A model generated the notes under the pieces. The model saw only the letters and a program-made list of their open reading frames with translations, ran no database searches and was not told the DNA's origin. Made by a program: the position numbers and the translations under genes. 42,468 nucleotides of DNA. Source: a virus. The first letter of the stretch is position 1. Every line of letters begins with the position of its first letter. Location: the IMG/VR virus record IMGVR_UViG_3300026075_000019, positions 1 through 42,468 of that record. One strand, given 5' to 3'. This document shows positions 1 to 5,994 of the stretch, piece by piece.

Positions 1-47
1 GTTTCCAGGACGTAAGTTACGGGAGTTCTACCTACCCCCCGTAGACT

Positions 48-404
48 TCATCTTCGGCCTCTCTGAGACTCCTTGGCGGTCTTGGCATCCGAGCACGCCG
101 TACAGAGCGGCTGGATGTTGCTGTGTCCATCTGTCCCACCTTCCGCGAGTGGGATGATGTGGTCGCGAATCATGGAGTTCTGGGCGTTCGGTCGCATGGT
201 CAGGCCACAGCCACAGACACGGCAGAACGGTTCCTGAGCGTAGAGCTCGGCTCTGAGTGTCTGGAGTTTGCGACCGCGGATACGGTCGGTGTCTCCTCGC
301 CAGCCGTACCGAGCTGGGGCCTGATGGGTCGGGCAATGTCGTTGCCCATGGGGGACGAGGACTGGACAGCCTGGCACGCAGGGATGCGGTGGGGCACTGG
401 GCAT
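48..404 (-). CDS. HNH endonuclease (HK97 gp74-like, packaging-associated)
   Basis: A 118-residue protein with an N-terminal Cys/His cluster (CVPGCP, HCPTH) and a C-terminal HNH core: CRVCG near residue 61, the RDHIIPL active-site strand near 80, NIQPLCTAC near 97. These are the usual treble-clef zinc cysteines and metal-binding His/Asn residues. In HK97-like phages an HNH nuclease encoded beside the terminase genes stimulates DNA cutting during packaging. The small terminase starts at the opposite end of the window, so this gene would directly precede terS if the molecule is circular. It begins 2 nt after the stop of the upstream gene (TAGGATG). The HNH assignment is confident; the packaging role is inferred from position. 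Confidence 0.88.
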   Translation of the reverse strand: MPSAPPHPCVPGCPVLVPHGQRHCPTHQAPARYGWRGDTDRIRGRKLQTLRAELYAQEPFCRVCGCGLTMRPNAQNSMIRDHIIPLAEGGTDGHSNIQPLCTACSDAKTAKESQRGRR

Positions 405-405
405 C

Positions 406-720
406 CTAGTGTGTCGCTGACAAGCGCGCCGCTCGCTTGGCCTGCTTAGCCGAAGGCACCGACAACGGCGGCTTGGGCTGCCCGTTGCGTTCTCCCGCCG
501 TCGGTGCCTCGCTGAACATGCGTGTCCGGCTGTCGTAGATGTCGGTAGGACCTGCGCCGGCTGTGGCTCGCATCTCCACCACCACCTGCGCCTTCTCTTG
601 CTGCAACAGTTTGTACGCCTGCTGGATCTGTCCCATCTGTTGCTCGGCCACCTGCATTTTCAGGCAGAGGTTCTGGAACCTGAGATCGAGGAGTTCAGGG
701 ACGGGTGATCGATCAGCCAT
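406..720 (-). CDS. Coiled-coil protein with MADRSPVPELL N-terminus, unknown function
   Basis: A 104-residue protein I cannot assign to a family. Residues 1-11 read MADRSPVPELL. Residues about 13-50 form a probable amphipathic helix or coiled coil rich in Q, K, E and L (QMGQIQQAYKLLQQEKAQV). The C-terminal third is basic and Ala/Lys/Arg-rich (AKQAKRAARL). The start at 720 is chosen because the same 11-residue N-terminus is present in the mini-gene immediately upstream, and because the stop of that mini-gene lies at 722-724. It sits between the fibre/metalloprotease cassette and the HNH nuclease. A virion-accessory or packaging-accessory role is possible, but only by position. Confidence 0.6.
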   Translation of the reverse strand: MADRSPVPELLDLRFQNLCLKMQVAEQQMGQIQQAYKLLQQEKAQVVVEMRATAGAGPTDIYDSRTRMFSEAPTAGERNGQPKPPLSVPSAKQAKRAARLSATH

Positions 721-721
721 A

Positions 722-802
722 TCAGGGTTGAATCGCGATCCGTTGCGCAGCGCCTGAATTGAACAGGGCGAGAAGTTCGGGCACCGGAGATCGGTCGGCC
801 AT
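722..802 (-). CDS. 26-residue mini-protein sharing the MADRSPVPELL leader
   Basis: A short frame starting 2 nt after the stop of the upstream gene (TAAGATG) and ending just before the next start. Its first 11 residues are identical to those of the 104-residue protein encoded next, followed by ALFNSGAAQRIAIQP. Between the two copies of the 11 codons there are 7 nucleotide differences, all at synonymous third positions. That is what selection on the peptide would leave, so the frame is probably translated despite its size. Function unknown. It could be a decayed partial duplicate, but a decayed copy should not retain only synonymous changes. Confidence 0.5.
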   Translation of the reverse strand: MADRSPVPELLALFNSGAAQRIAIQP

Positions 803-803
803 C

Positions 804-1112
804 TTAGCTCCCAGTCAGTGTCGTGACGAGGCCGTTCTTGACTTGGATCGCCGTGATAACGGTAAATGGCCCAGCGGTCCCACCAGCCACGAGATGACCG
901 TTCGTCCATTGCAGGAGATTCCCGTCCAAGTCGAGAATCTTCAGGCCACCGTCGTTCCATATCTGGACCGCCGTCGTGCTGCCTGATGGCGGAGTCACGA
1001 CGGGGCCGACGATCATGACGCCAACCGCCGAAGCGTCAGGATTTGAAGTCCCACCCACGCGGTGATCCAGCGAGGGGGAGGATGCAGCAGTGGAGATGCA
1101 GTGTCGCGTCAC
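804..1112 (-). CDS. Fibre-cassette accessory protein, unknown function
   Basis: A 102-residue protein starting at GTG 1112, which overlaps the metalloprotease stop as GTGA. The C-terminal half is predicted beta-rich (TTAVQIWNDGGLKILDLDG, then GPFTVITAIQVKNGLVTTL) and resembles the short beta-strand ends of phage tail-fibre or fibre-tip proteins. The N-terminus is Ser/Ala-rich and probably disordered. Its place directly downstream of the LamG-like fibre and the metalloprotease suggests it belongs to the adhesion cassette, perhaps as a small fibre-tip or cap protein. I recognise no catalytic motif. Confidence 0.6.
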   Translation of the reverse strand: MTRHCISTAASSPSLDHRVGGTSNPDASAVGVMIVGPVVTPPSGSTTAVQIWNDGGLKILDLDGNLLQWTNGHLVAGGTAGPFTVITAIQVKNGLVTTLTGS

Positions 1113-2215
1113 CGCTTCACCTGATGCGGCACGGTGCCACTACTTGCGGCATATGTCCCGTCCCCGCCGTATTCCGCCGTGAGCGTACGTGTTCCGACGA
1201 AAGCCGAGACGAGACTGCACGATCCGACACTGACTAACGCGCTACACTGGGCGCCCACATCATCGCGCACCGTCACTATTCCAGAAACATTGGATGGCGA
1301 GACAGCCCACTGCACCGTATAAGCGTGCCCCTTTTTCGATGGGTCTGGGCTATCGCTGACAATCTGCGTAGTCGTCTGGGTGAGTGGCGTGATGGTGCCA
1401 TACAATGCCTGCAATCCAGCAGTGTCGTCGGGATCGAGCGTGCGAAATGTGGTGGAACAGAGCGGATACGTCGGATACATCGTCGCGCTCAGGGCCGTCG
1501 AGTGATTCAGGCCGAGCGCGTGGCCGAGTTCGTGCGTGGCGATGTCCTGCACATACCAACCAGTGACACAGCCCGACCCACCGAAGGCGGGATAGAAGCC
1601 ATCCTGAAATACCGTGTCGGATTCGAGAATGACACCGCCCGAGATCCAGGTGAACGTCGTGCCCAACGTGCTGCCGCTCGTGGGGTCCTCACGGAAGAAC
1701 AGCAGATTGCGCCCATCGAACGCGACCACACTGTCCGTCGCGCGACCCGCATAGTTATAGACGAAGGGCGCGTTCTGCGTGCTCCAGGTCTGCGCGGCGG
1801 CGCGAATGGCGCTCTCCGCGGTCTCCGATAGCACTGAGGCGTTCACAGGGTTCAGCCAGAACGAGACCGGCGACGAGGGCCACGGCGCGAACGTCGCATA
1901 CTGCGGCTGGAGGATAGCGGAGGTGATCCGGCCGTCCCTAATCCTGACCCGATCACCAAGCCGCACCTCTGGCGTATCGGAAACGATCAGCGTCATACCG
2001 TTGACCGTCCCGCCTAGTACTGCAAACGGTTCGACTGTGGAATCACTAGCGATCCGTACGTAGCCGTGCGTGACAATGATCCGATCACCGTGTATAGTCT
2101 GCTGAAATTCGGCCACCGCTTCGAGTACGATACCCTCCCGCTGTTGTGAGGCTCCTGTAAGGTGCAGACCGCAGACGATGACGACACACAAGGCGAAGAA
2201 GAGGACACGTTTCAT
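1109..2215 (-). CDS. Secreted matrixin-type zinc metalloprotease with C-terminal Ig-like domain
   Basis: A 368-residue protein. Residues 1-24 form a classic Sec signal (MKR, hydrophobic VLFFALCVVIVCGL, then GAS-Q). Residues 25-105 are a beta-rich propeptide-like or OB-like region. Residues about 115-275 carry the catalytic domain: HELGHALGLNH at 228-238 fits HExxHxxGxxH of metzincins, with Met246 as the Met-turn, and LDPDDTAGLQALYG at 260-273 is a familiar matrixin ending. Residues about 285-368 look like a bacterial Ig-like domain with two cysteines (ALVSVGSCSLV). The start at 2215 overlaps the fibre stop by ATGA, so it is co-translated with the adhesin. Peptidase activity is well supported. 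Whether it is exported from the host or carried on the virion is not shown. Confidence 0.85.
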   Translation of the reverse strand: MKRVLFFALCVVIVCGLHLTGASQQREGIVLEAVAEFQQTIHGDRIIVTHGYVRIASDSTVEPFAVLGGTVNGMTLIVSDTPEVRLGDRVRIRDGRITSAILQPQYATFAPWPSSPVSFWLNPVNASVLSETAESAIRAAAQTWSTQNAPFVYNYAGRATDSVVAFDGRNLLFFREDPTSGSTLGTTFTWISGGVILESDTVFQDGFYPAFGGSGCVTGWYVQDIATHELGHALGLNHSTALSATMYPTYPLCSTTFRTLDPDDTAGLQALYGTITPLTQTTTQIVSDSPDPSKKGHAYTVQWAVSPSNVSGIVTVRDDVGAQCSALVSVGSCSLVSAFVGTRTLTAEYGGDGTYAASSGTVPHQVKR

Positions 2216-3333
2216 AATGTATCCCACTTCGCGCTGAGATATTCGAGTAGTTGACGGCGTTCGCGGCTGTTTAATGCCCGCGTGAACACGATCAATTCGC
2301 AAATGTCGCCGGTTAAGTTCGCGGTCCCAGGCCCAGCGTTTGATCCACCTATCTCGATCGACGCTAAGTTCACCGCTGGAAATTGACCGGGACTCACGTC
2401 CAATCCTGTTTTAACTAAGAGGACACCCGGAATGTCGGTCACGACCATACTATTCGATACGCTCGCAGCGCCGACCGCGGTGAACATGGTTGCAGCATTG
2501 AATGTCTGCGCGGTGAGCGTTGCACTGTCGTCCAGTAGTGCATCGGAGAAGTCAACGGCATCATCGCGTGAGGCCCCAAAACCTGTGGATAAGCCACTAT
2601 CTGAGGCAATGTTGAGCCCGACGCGCCGCACGGTATTGACGGTTAATGCGGCGAATATCTGACTCCCGCTGTTTGTTCCTCTCGCCACGGCCGCGACAGT
2701 GACGCCAGACTGTGCGTTGAGCATCGCGAGGGCACCAGCCGCGAGCACATTGAGAAATTGTGCATCGGATGTGCCGTCGAAGCGAACAACTGCAAGGCTG
2801 TTTTGAATGTTCGTTTTGTACACCGGCCTAAAAAGGCTGGTCGCTTGCGTGGCGTTGTAACTATTCCCGCTCTTGTCGGCCCATGTGGACACGGCATCGT
2901 TGTCGCTCGGACTCCCCGCGTTGATCGTGGTCGCATCGCTCGCGTCAAGCCACAGCGCCAGTCCTGAAATCTGGGCGGGCGAGTAAATGCCAGCCACCAC
3001 GAGTCGCCAATCTGTGTTGTTCTCCGAAGGCGCGGAGTTTGTCGATGATCCAATCGCTTGCCAGGCGCTCCCGCCGTACGTGACCACATTCCCGGCGACG
3101 TAGGCTGTCCCGCTGTCCCAGGCGGCGGGGATGTTGCTGACTGTGGCGTTGACCCCGCCGAAGGTCGCGGTGGAGCCGCTGACGCTACTCCCCGTGATCC
3201 CCCCGAACGTCGTCGCATCGAAGCGATACTGGAGTTCGGTGCCGGATCCGCCGGGCGAAGCCCCACCACCGCTACCCTCGGGCAGCGGTTCCCAGGACGC
3301 ACCATCGCCAAGAACACGGCGCCGTTCGGTCAT
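2212..3333 (-). CDS. Tail fibre/adhesin with CBM5/12-like and LamG-like domains
   Basis: A 373-residue protein. Residues about 1-65 are Gly/Ser-rich with a short fibre-like beta region. Residues about 69-112 (AAWDSGTAYVAGNVVTYGGS, then WQAIGSS and NNTDWRLV) match the small aromatic carbohydrate-binding module seen in chitinases and phage fibres (CBM5/12 style). Residues about 120-373 start with ISGLALWLDASD and VSTWADKSGNSYNA and end with GDICELIVFTRALN and LLEYLSAKWDTL, typical of concanavalin/LamG-type jelly rolls in phage and bacterial adhesins. It probably binds host surface glycan. The metalloprotease gene follows with a 4-nt overlap. The upstream 93 nt contain a 9-bp direct repeat. Confidence 0.75.
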   Translation of the reverse strand: MTERRRVLGDGASWEPLPEGSGGGASPGGSGTELQYRFDATTFGGITGSSVSGSTATFGGVNATVSNIPAAWDSGTAYVAGNVVTYGGSAWQAIGSSTNSAPSENNTDWRLVVAGIYSPAQISGLALWLDASDATTINAGSPSDNDAVSTWADKSGNSYNATQATSLFRPVYKTNIQNSLAVVRFDGTSDAQFLNVLAAGALAMLNAQSGVTVAAVARGTNSGSQIFAALTVNTVRRVGLNIASDSGLSTGFGASRDDAVDFSDALLDDSATLTAQTFNAATMFTAVGAASVSNSMVVTDIPGVLLVKTGLDVSPGQFPAVNLASIEIGGSNAGPGTANLTGDICELIVFTRALNSRERRQLLEYLSAKWDTL

Positions 3334-3347
3334 GACGCGATCCGATG

Positions 3348-3392
3348 TAGCATGCGGAACTCCTGCGAAGTACCAGCCGCACCTAGCATGCG
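3348..3392. repeat. 9-bp direct repeat TAGCATGCG upstream of the fibre gene
   Basis: TAGCATGCG occurs at 3348-3356 and again at 3384-3392, each containing the palindrome GCATGC, with 36 bp between starts. Both lie in the short intergenic gap in front of the fibre start at 3333. Spaced palindromic half-sites in this position could bind a regulator of the fibre/metalloprotease unit, but no promoter is obvious to me, and two 9-mers may be chance. Confidence 0.3.
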
Positions 3393-3426
3393 CGTCCTCT
3401 GTCGAAATCGAGGCTGAAATCTGGAT

Positions 3427-3654
3427 TTATAAATGCGGATTCTTGACGGGCCGGTAGCGATGCACAGGCCGTCCGCGGGTCTTCGCCGTGGCACCATCGA
3501 GGCAGATCAAGCCATCACGGACGAGCAGTGTTAGCGCCGCGAGCACACTGGACCGCGCACCCTTGGCGTACGTGGCGATGGCATAGGAATCCTCACAGCC
3601 GGCTTCCACCGCCGCGATCACGCGGACGAGGAGCTTCTGCGCCTCATGGCTCAT
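3427..3654 (-). CDS. Small winged-helix DNA-binding protein
   Basis: A 75-residue protein with helical segments, then SSVLAALTLLVRDGLICLDG, then TRGRPVHRYRPV. This is the usual recognition-helix and wing layout (two helices, a beta-hairpin with Gly-Arg-Pro) of a winged-helix domain. A similar wing (DTRGRPAKQYGL) ends the protein encoded at 4893-5246, so the two may be distant paralogues. It follows the interrupted methyltransferase and precedes the fibre gene. A regulatory role is likely but the target is unknown. Confidence 0.6.
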   Translation of the reverse strand: MSHEAQKLLVRVIAAVEAGCEDSYAIATYAKGARSSVLAALTLLVRDGLICLDGATAKTRGRPVHRYRPVKNPHL

Positions 3655-3714
3655 TCCGGCTGATCCTGAGAGGGTGGCTCAGTCCCTCGACACACTGAGC
3701 ACGGCGCCCAAGAG

Positions 3715-4257
3715 TCATGACGACCTCACTTCCGGATACCACGCTCGAGCGATGTGTCGCGCGAGCGGAAGGGGGATTTTCGCGATCTGCGCGCTGGCGG
3801 CTTTCCTGGCGTTTGATCTGCTACCGGCACTGCCGAACCAATCGCCGCCGTTTTTGCGGCCATCTGGAGGTCCGTGTCCGCTCGTCGTGTTGTGCGCGAT
3901 ATTGAACCATGATCCGCCATTGTTTTTCGTGGCTCCTTCGTGATGAAACGCCGAAGCATTGCCGTCATTCAGTAGGATGTATTCACGCTCTGACCACATG
4001 CGCGGACCGCAGTTCGCGGGAAACTTCATGCGACGGTTGACCACGATCGGCATGAGCGCCGGCACGTCGCCCCACAAATAGAAGCTCCCATAATGCCAGC
4101 GAGCCCGACCAACCCACTTCTGTGCTCCTAGCACGTTCTCTACGAGCATTGGAATATGGCGTCCGGCAGCCTCGCACGCTTCGCGTTGAATCCGAAAGCA
4201 CGCCTCGAACAGCGAATTGTCCGGCGGTGGTAGCGCCTTGGCTTTCTTCCACGGCAT
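3715..4257 (-). CDS. C5-cytosine DNA methyltransferase, C-terminal part (split gene)
   Basis: A 180-residue frame from ATG 4257, in the same reading frame as 4276-4506 but separated from it by a TAA. It carries LVENV (motif VI, Glu-Asn-Val) and then AQKWVGRARWHYGSFYLWGD, typical of small phage C5 methyltransferases. Between the TAA and this ATG the frame reads AYSYRA, which continues the family sequence without a gap. The gene is therefore a single methyltransferase broken by one nonsense codon, not two unrelated genes. It may be translated by re-initiation, by readthrough, or not at all. Target specificity cannot be read. Confidence 0.65.
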   Translation of the reverse strand: MPWKKAKALPPPDNSLFEACFRIQREACEAAGRHIPMLVENVLGAQKWVGRARWHYGSFYLWGDVPALMPIVVNRRMKFPANCGPRMWSEREYILLNDGNASAFHHEGATKNNGGSWFNIAHNTTSGHGPPDGRKNGGDWFGSAGSRSNARKAASAQIAKIPLPLARHIARAWYPEVRSS

Positions 4258-4275
4258 CGCCCGGTAGCTGTAGGC

Positions 4276-4506
4276 TTAGCAGGGAGGACTCGCGACGATC
4301 AACGCCGCATTATTGAACTGTGAACCGTGAATCGTGAGCACGTCCTGCAACACGAGCTGCGCCGGGTATTTCGCCTCACCGTAAGCATGTCGCTCAATAT
4401 CGAAACCCACGACGCGATAACCCTCCGCGAGCAACCCTTCGGTCCAGCCGCCTAAGCCGCAGAACAAATCGATCGCCAACGGTCGGGGCCGCTCGGCGAG
4501 GGTCAT
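4276..4506 (-). CDS. C5-cytosine DNA methyltransferase, N-terminal part ending at the catalytic PPC
   Basis: A 76-residue frame from ATG 4506. AIDLFCGLGGWTEGL is motif I (SAM binding, DLFxGxGG) and the chain ends with LIVASPPC, the motif IV catalytic Pro-Cys. The next codon is TAA (4276-4278), where family members typically have Gln (PPCQ), so a CAA-to-TAA change would explain it. The downstream frame continues the enzyme for another 186 codons. The catalytic cysteine is thus the last residue of this fragment. Whole locus 3715-4506 is 264 codons, a normal length for a short phage enzyme. It could be a recent pseudogene, a sequencing error or a readthrough gene. Confidence 0.65.
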   Translation of the reverse strand: MTLAERPRPLAIDLFCGLGGWTEGLLAEGYRVVGFDIERHAYGEAKYPAQLVLQDVLTIHGSQFNNAALIVASPPC

Positions 4507-4527
4507 TTCTGGCCTATTTCCACACAT

Positions 4528-4557
4528 TTGACAAAACCCAAGCGGTTGGCTTATATT
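4528..4557 (+). promoter_or_regulatory. Strong sigma70-like promoter for a leaderless plus-strand unit
   Basis: TTGACA at 4528-4533 is a perfect -35, and TATATT at 4552-4557 matches the -10 at five of six positions, with an 18-bp spacer. The spacer contains the symmetric element CCAA-gcgg-TTGG (4538-4549), a possible operator. The expected start of transcription, about 7 nt past the -10, falls on or next to the ATG at 4564, so the transcript would be leaderless or nearly so. Confidence 0.6.
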
Positions 4558-4563
4558 CAGTGC

Positions 4564-4734
4564 ATGGATACGACACGCCGCGACCTGATGACCCGCCGGG
4601 ATGCCGCCCTCGCCGCTGGCGACATCGCCACATTTCAAGCCTTGACCGCACAAATCGCCCAACTGCCCATGAAAGGCGTTGAAGAACTGACGCCGAAGGA
4701 CATCGCACGGTATGCCGCACGCCACTCCTCGTAA
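4564..4734 (+). CDS. Small helical protein of the plus-strand unit, unknown function
   Basis: A 56-residue protein (MDTTRRDLMTRRDAALAAGD at the start), mostly helical, charged and Ala/Gln-rich (FQALTAQIAQL), ending in IARYAARHSS. It lies on the plus strand between two minus-strand blocks. The ATG at 4564 is 7 nt downstream of the -10 element of a strong promoter, which decides the start and predicts a leaderless transcript. Its end overlaps the next gene by 23 nt. I do not recognise a family. A regulatory or lysogeny-expressed small protein is plausible given its separate promoter. Confidence 0.55.
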   Translation: MDTTRRDLMTRRDAALAAGDIATFQALTAQIAQLPMKGVEELTPKDIARYAARHSS

Positions 4735-4849
4735 AAATCCCGCCGCTGTGGCCCTTGGACGCAAAGGCGGCAAAGCCACATCAGAGGCCAAAACCGCCGC
4801 CGCTCGGCTCAATGGCGCGAAGGGTGGACGACCACCTAAAACGCCGTAG
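4712..4849 (+). CDS. Small basic protein (ALGRKGGKATSEAK / KGGRPPK type)
   Basis: A 45-residue, strongly basic protein that runs NPAAVALGRKGGKATSEAK and then AARLNGAKGGRPPKTP. This combination of Gly-Arg-Lys-Gly-Gly repeats and a Lys-Gly-Gly-Arg-Pro tail recurs in tiny phage and plasmid proteins, probably nucleic-acid binding; I cannot name an experimentally studied member. It overlaps the preceding gene by 23 nt in another frame and ends 43 nt before a convergent minus-strand gene ends. It probably shares the promoter at 4528-4557. Confidence 0.55.
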   Translation: MPHATPRKNPAAVALGRKGGKATSEAKTAAARLNGAKGGRPPKTP

Positions 4850-4892
4850 ACACTCCTACGCGTCGGCTCGGCGAGGGTCAGCCTGGGGGTAC

Positions 4893-5246
4893 TCATCGGG
4901 AACTTTCTGGAAGCCCGTACTGTTTCGCCGGCCGTCCCCGCGTGTCCGTCACCCAGCCCACGATCACGATCCGTCCCTGCCCGTGCAGCCGTTCCAACGG
5001 CACGTAGACCGCGGCATGCGCCACACCGAATGCCGCCATCAACTGCCGGATCGTATGCGGGCCAGCCTCGAGCGCGTGACACAGTTGCGCTTCCCAGGCC
5101 AGCTTCCGCGTCGGATCGCGGTCCTGCCTGGAGAGGCTGATCCGGGGCTTGGGCTGCACCACGATCCGATCGTCGCGCCACGCCGATCCACTCCAGCAAA
5201 CGGAGTATTCCTCAACGGGACCGGCGCGGTGGGTGGAGAGGATCAA
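4893..5246 (-). CDS. Winged-helix regulator-like protein
   Basis: A 117-residue protein. Residues about 45-117 form a probable winged helix: WEAQLCHALEAGPHTIRQLM, then FGVAHAAVYVPLERLHGQG, then a wing with RIVIVGWVTDTRGRPAKQYG. The first 44 residues have no motif I know. The start at 5246 overlaps the nuclease stop by ATGA. It is the last gene of the early minus-strand operon and its 3' end faces the plus-strand unit. The wing resembles that of the protein at 3427-3654. Confidence 0.55.
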   Translation of the reverse strand: MILSTHRAGPVEEYSVCWSGSAWRDDRIVVQPKPRISLSRQDRDPTRKLAWEAQLCHALEAGPHTIRQLMAAFGVAHAAVYVPLERLHGQGRIVIVGWVTDTRGRPAKQYGLPESSR

Positions 5247-5518
5247 CGGTCCTCGATCCCGAAATGCTTAAACACGTCGCCCTCCGTCTGCCAAATCAAC
5301 ACCGGACTCAACCGATGCACAATGACCTGGGACGGCGTCAGTGTGCCCGTCCGCGCGTCTTTGACCTCGACCGCGGCCCAGCCCTTATCCCGCGTAAACA
5401 CGAACGCGTCCGGGCAACCGTGGCCCACCTGGGACGTGTCCTGCACCACGCCCCCGAGTTGCCGCGCCAGATGCAGCAACGCGCGATGATTGCCGTCCAC
5501 ACGCCCACGCCGCCTCAT
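5243..5518 (-). CDS. VRR-NUC-like PD-(D/E)xK nuclease
   Basis: A 91-residue protein with NHRALLHLARQLGGVVQDTS, then VGHGCPDAFVF and WAAVEVKD. The Pro-Asp and Glu-Val-Lys pair is the PD-(D/E)xK active site, and the order (helix, G-x-PD strand, ExK strand, TPSQ helix) matches standalone phage VRR-NUC proteins, a family proposed to act on branched DNA such as Holliday junctions. No RusA-type resolvase was seen, so this may be the resolvase that clears recombination intermediates before packaging. It overlaps both neighbours by 4 nt, in a replication gene context. Confidence 0.75.
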   Translation of the reverse strand: MRRRGRVDGNHRALLHLARQLGGVVQDTSQVGHGCPDAFVFTRDKGWAAVEVKDARTGTLTPSQVIVHRLSPVLIWQTEGDVFKHFGIEDR

Positions 5519-5994
5519 CGGATCGCCTTCCCCTGCGCCAACGTCGCGGCGACGTCTTCGACCCTGGTAAGCTGGGTCGGATCGCCTTCCGGTTCAGTCG
5601 CAGGTAGCGCCGGCATTGGCCGCCGTCCAAGAATCTCCAGCCGACGCAGCGATCGGCATGTGCACGGCTCCGCTCGATTCGTCGTTTCATTGAGGAAAAA
5701 TGAGGTGTCTCCACAGGCCGTGCACAGCGGCGCCGGCAACTTGCGGAGGACCGCCCGCTGCTCCTCAGTCCGCTTGTGCTCGAGCCCGACGACGGCGGCG
5801 TGCCAGTCGCCCGCCTTCGGGAACCACTGGCCGCGCATCAACTCGTCCGCGGCCATCACAACGAGCTCGATGTCGAGTTTCTTCAACGCCTCGAAATAGG
5901 CCCGGAGCTGTGCCGCGTCGGGATCTTTCTCGCGTAGCGCCAGGCACAGCCGCGCCATCGCCGCCGCGAATGCCGGCTTGTCGGCATCAGTCAC
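5515..5994 (-). CDS. Replication-associated helical protein with a four-Cys motif
   Basis: A 159-residue protein. The N-terminal 85 residues are helical (AAAMARLCLALREKDPDAAQ; ELMRGQWFPKAGDWHAAVVG). Residues about 90-113 contain CTACGD and, after FFLNETTNRAE, PCTCR: four cysteines likely to bind zinc. The tail is Pro-rich and probably flexible. It overlaps the replication initiator-like gene by 8 nt and the nuclease by 4 nt. By position it might be a helicase-loader or primosome accessory protein, but no P-loop is present, so it is not a DnaC-type ATPase. Confidence 0.5.
   Translation of the reverse strand: MTDADKPAFAAAMARLCLALREKDPDAAQLRAYFEALKKLDIELVVMAADELMRGQWFPKAGDWHAAVVGLEHKRTEEQRAVLRKLPAPLCTACGDTSFFLNETTNRAEPCTCRSLRRLEILGRRPMPALPATEPEGDPTQLTRVEDVAATLAQGKAIR

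Noticed and set aside
3644-3718. A 24-codon minus-strand frame starting at the end of the methyltransferase
   Set aside because: It has an ATGA overlap, but no ribosome site, no conserved feature and it overlaps the next gene by 11 nt; support is too thin.
4276-4278. Genome-wide reassignment of TAA to an amino acid, suggested by the methyltransferase stop
   Set aside because: TAA ends the fibre at 20132, the gene ending at 27440, the 28-residue gene at 20045 and the gene ending at 804, so it acts as an ordinary stop here.
4850-4892. Bidirectional terminator between the convergent genes at 4849 and 4893
   Set aside because: No hairpin with T-runs was found in the 43-nt gap.
4734-5199. A long minus-strand frame continuing upstream of the methyltransferase start at 4506
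   Set aside because: It is antisense to the plus-strand small genes and lacks family sequence; the methyltransferase family begins at about 4506.
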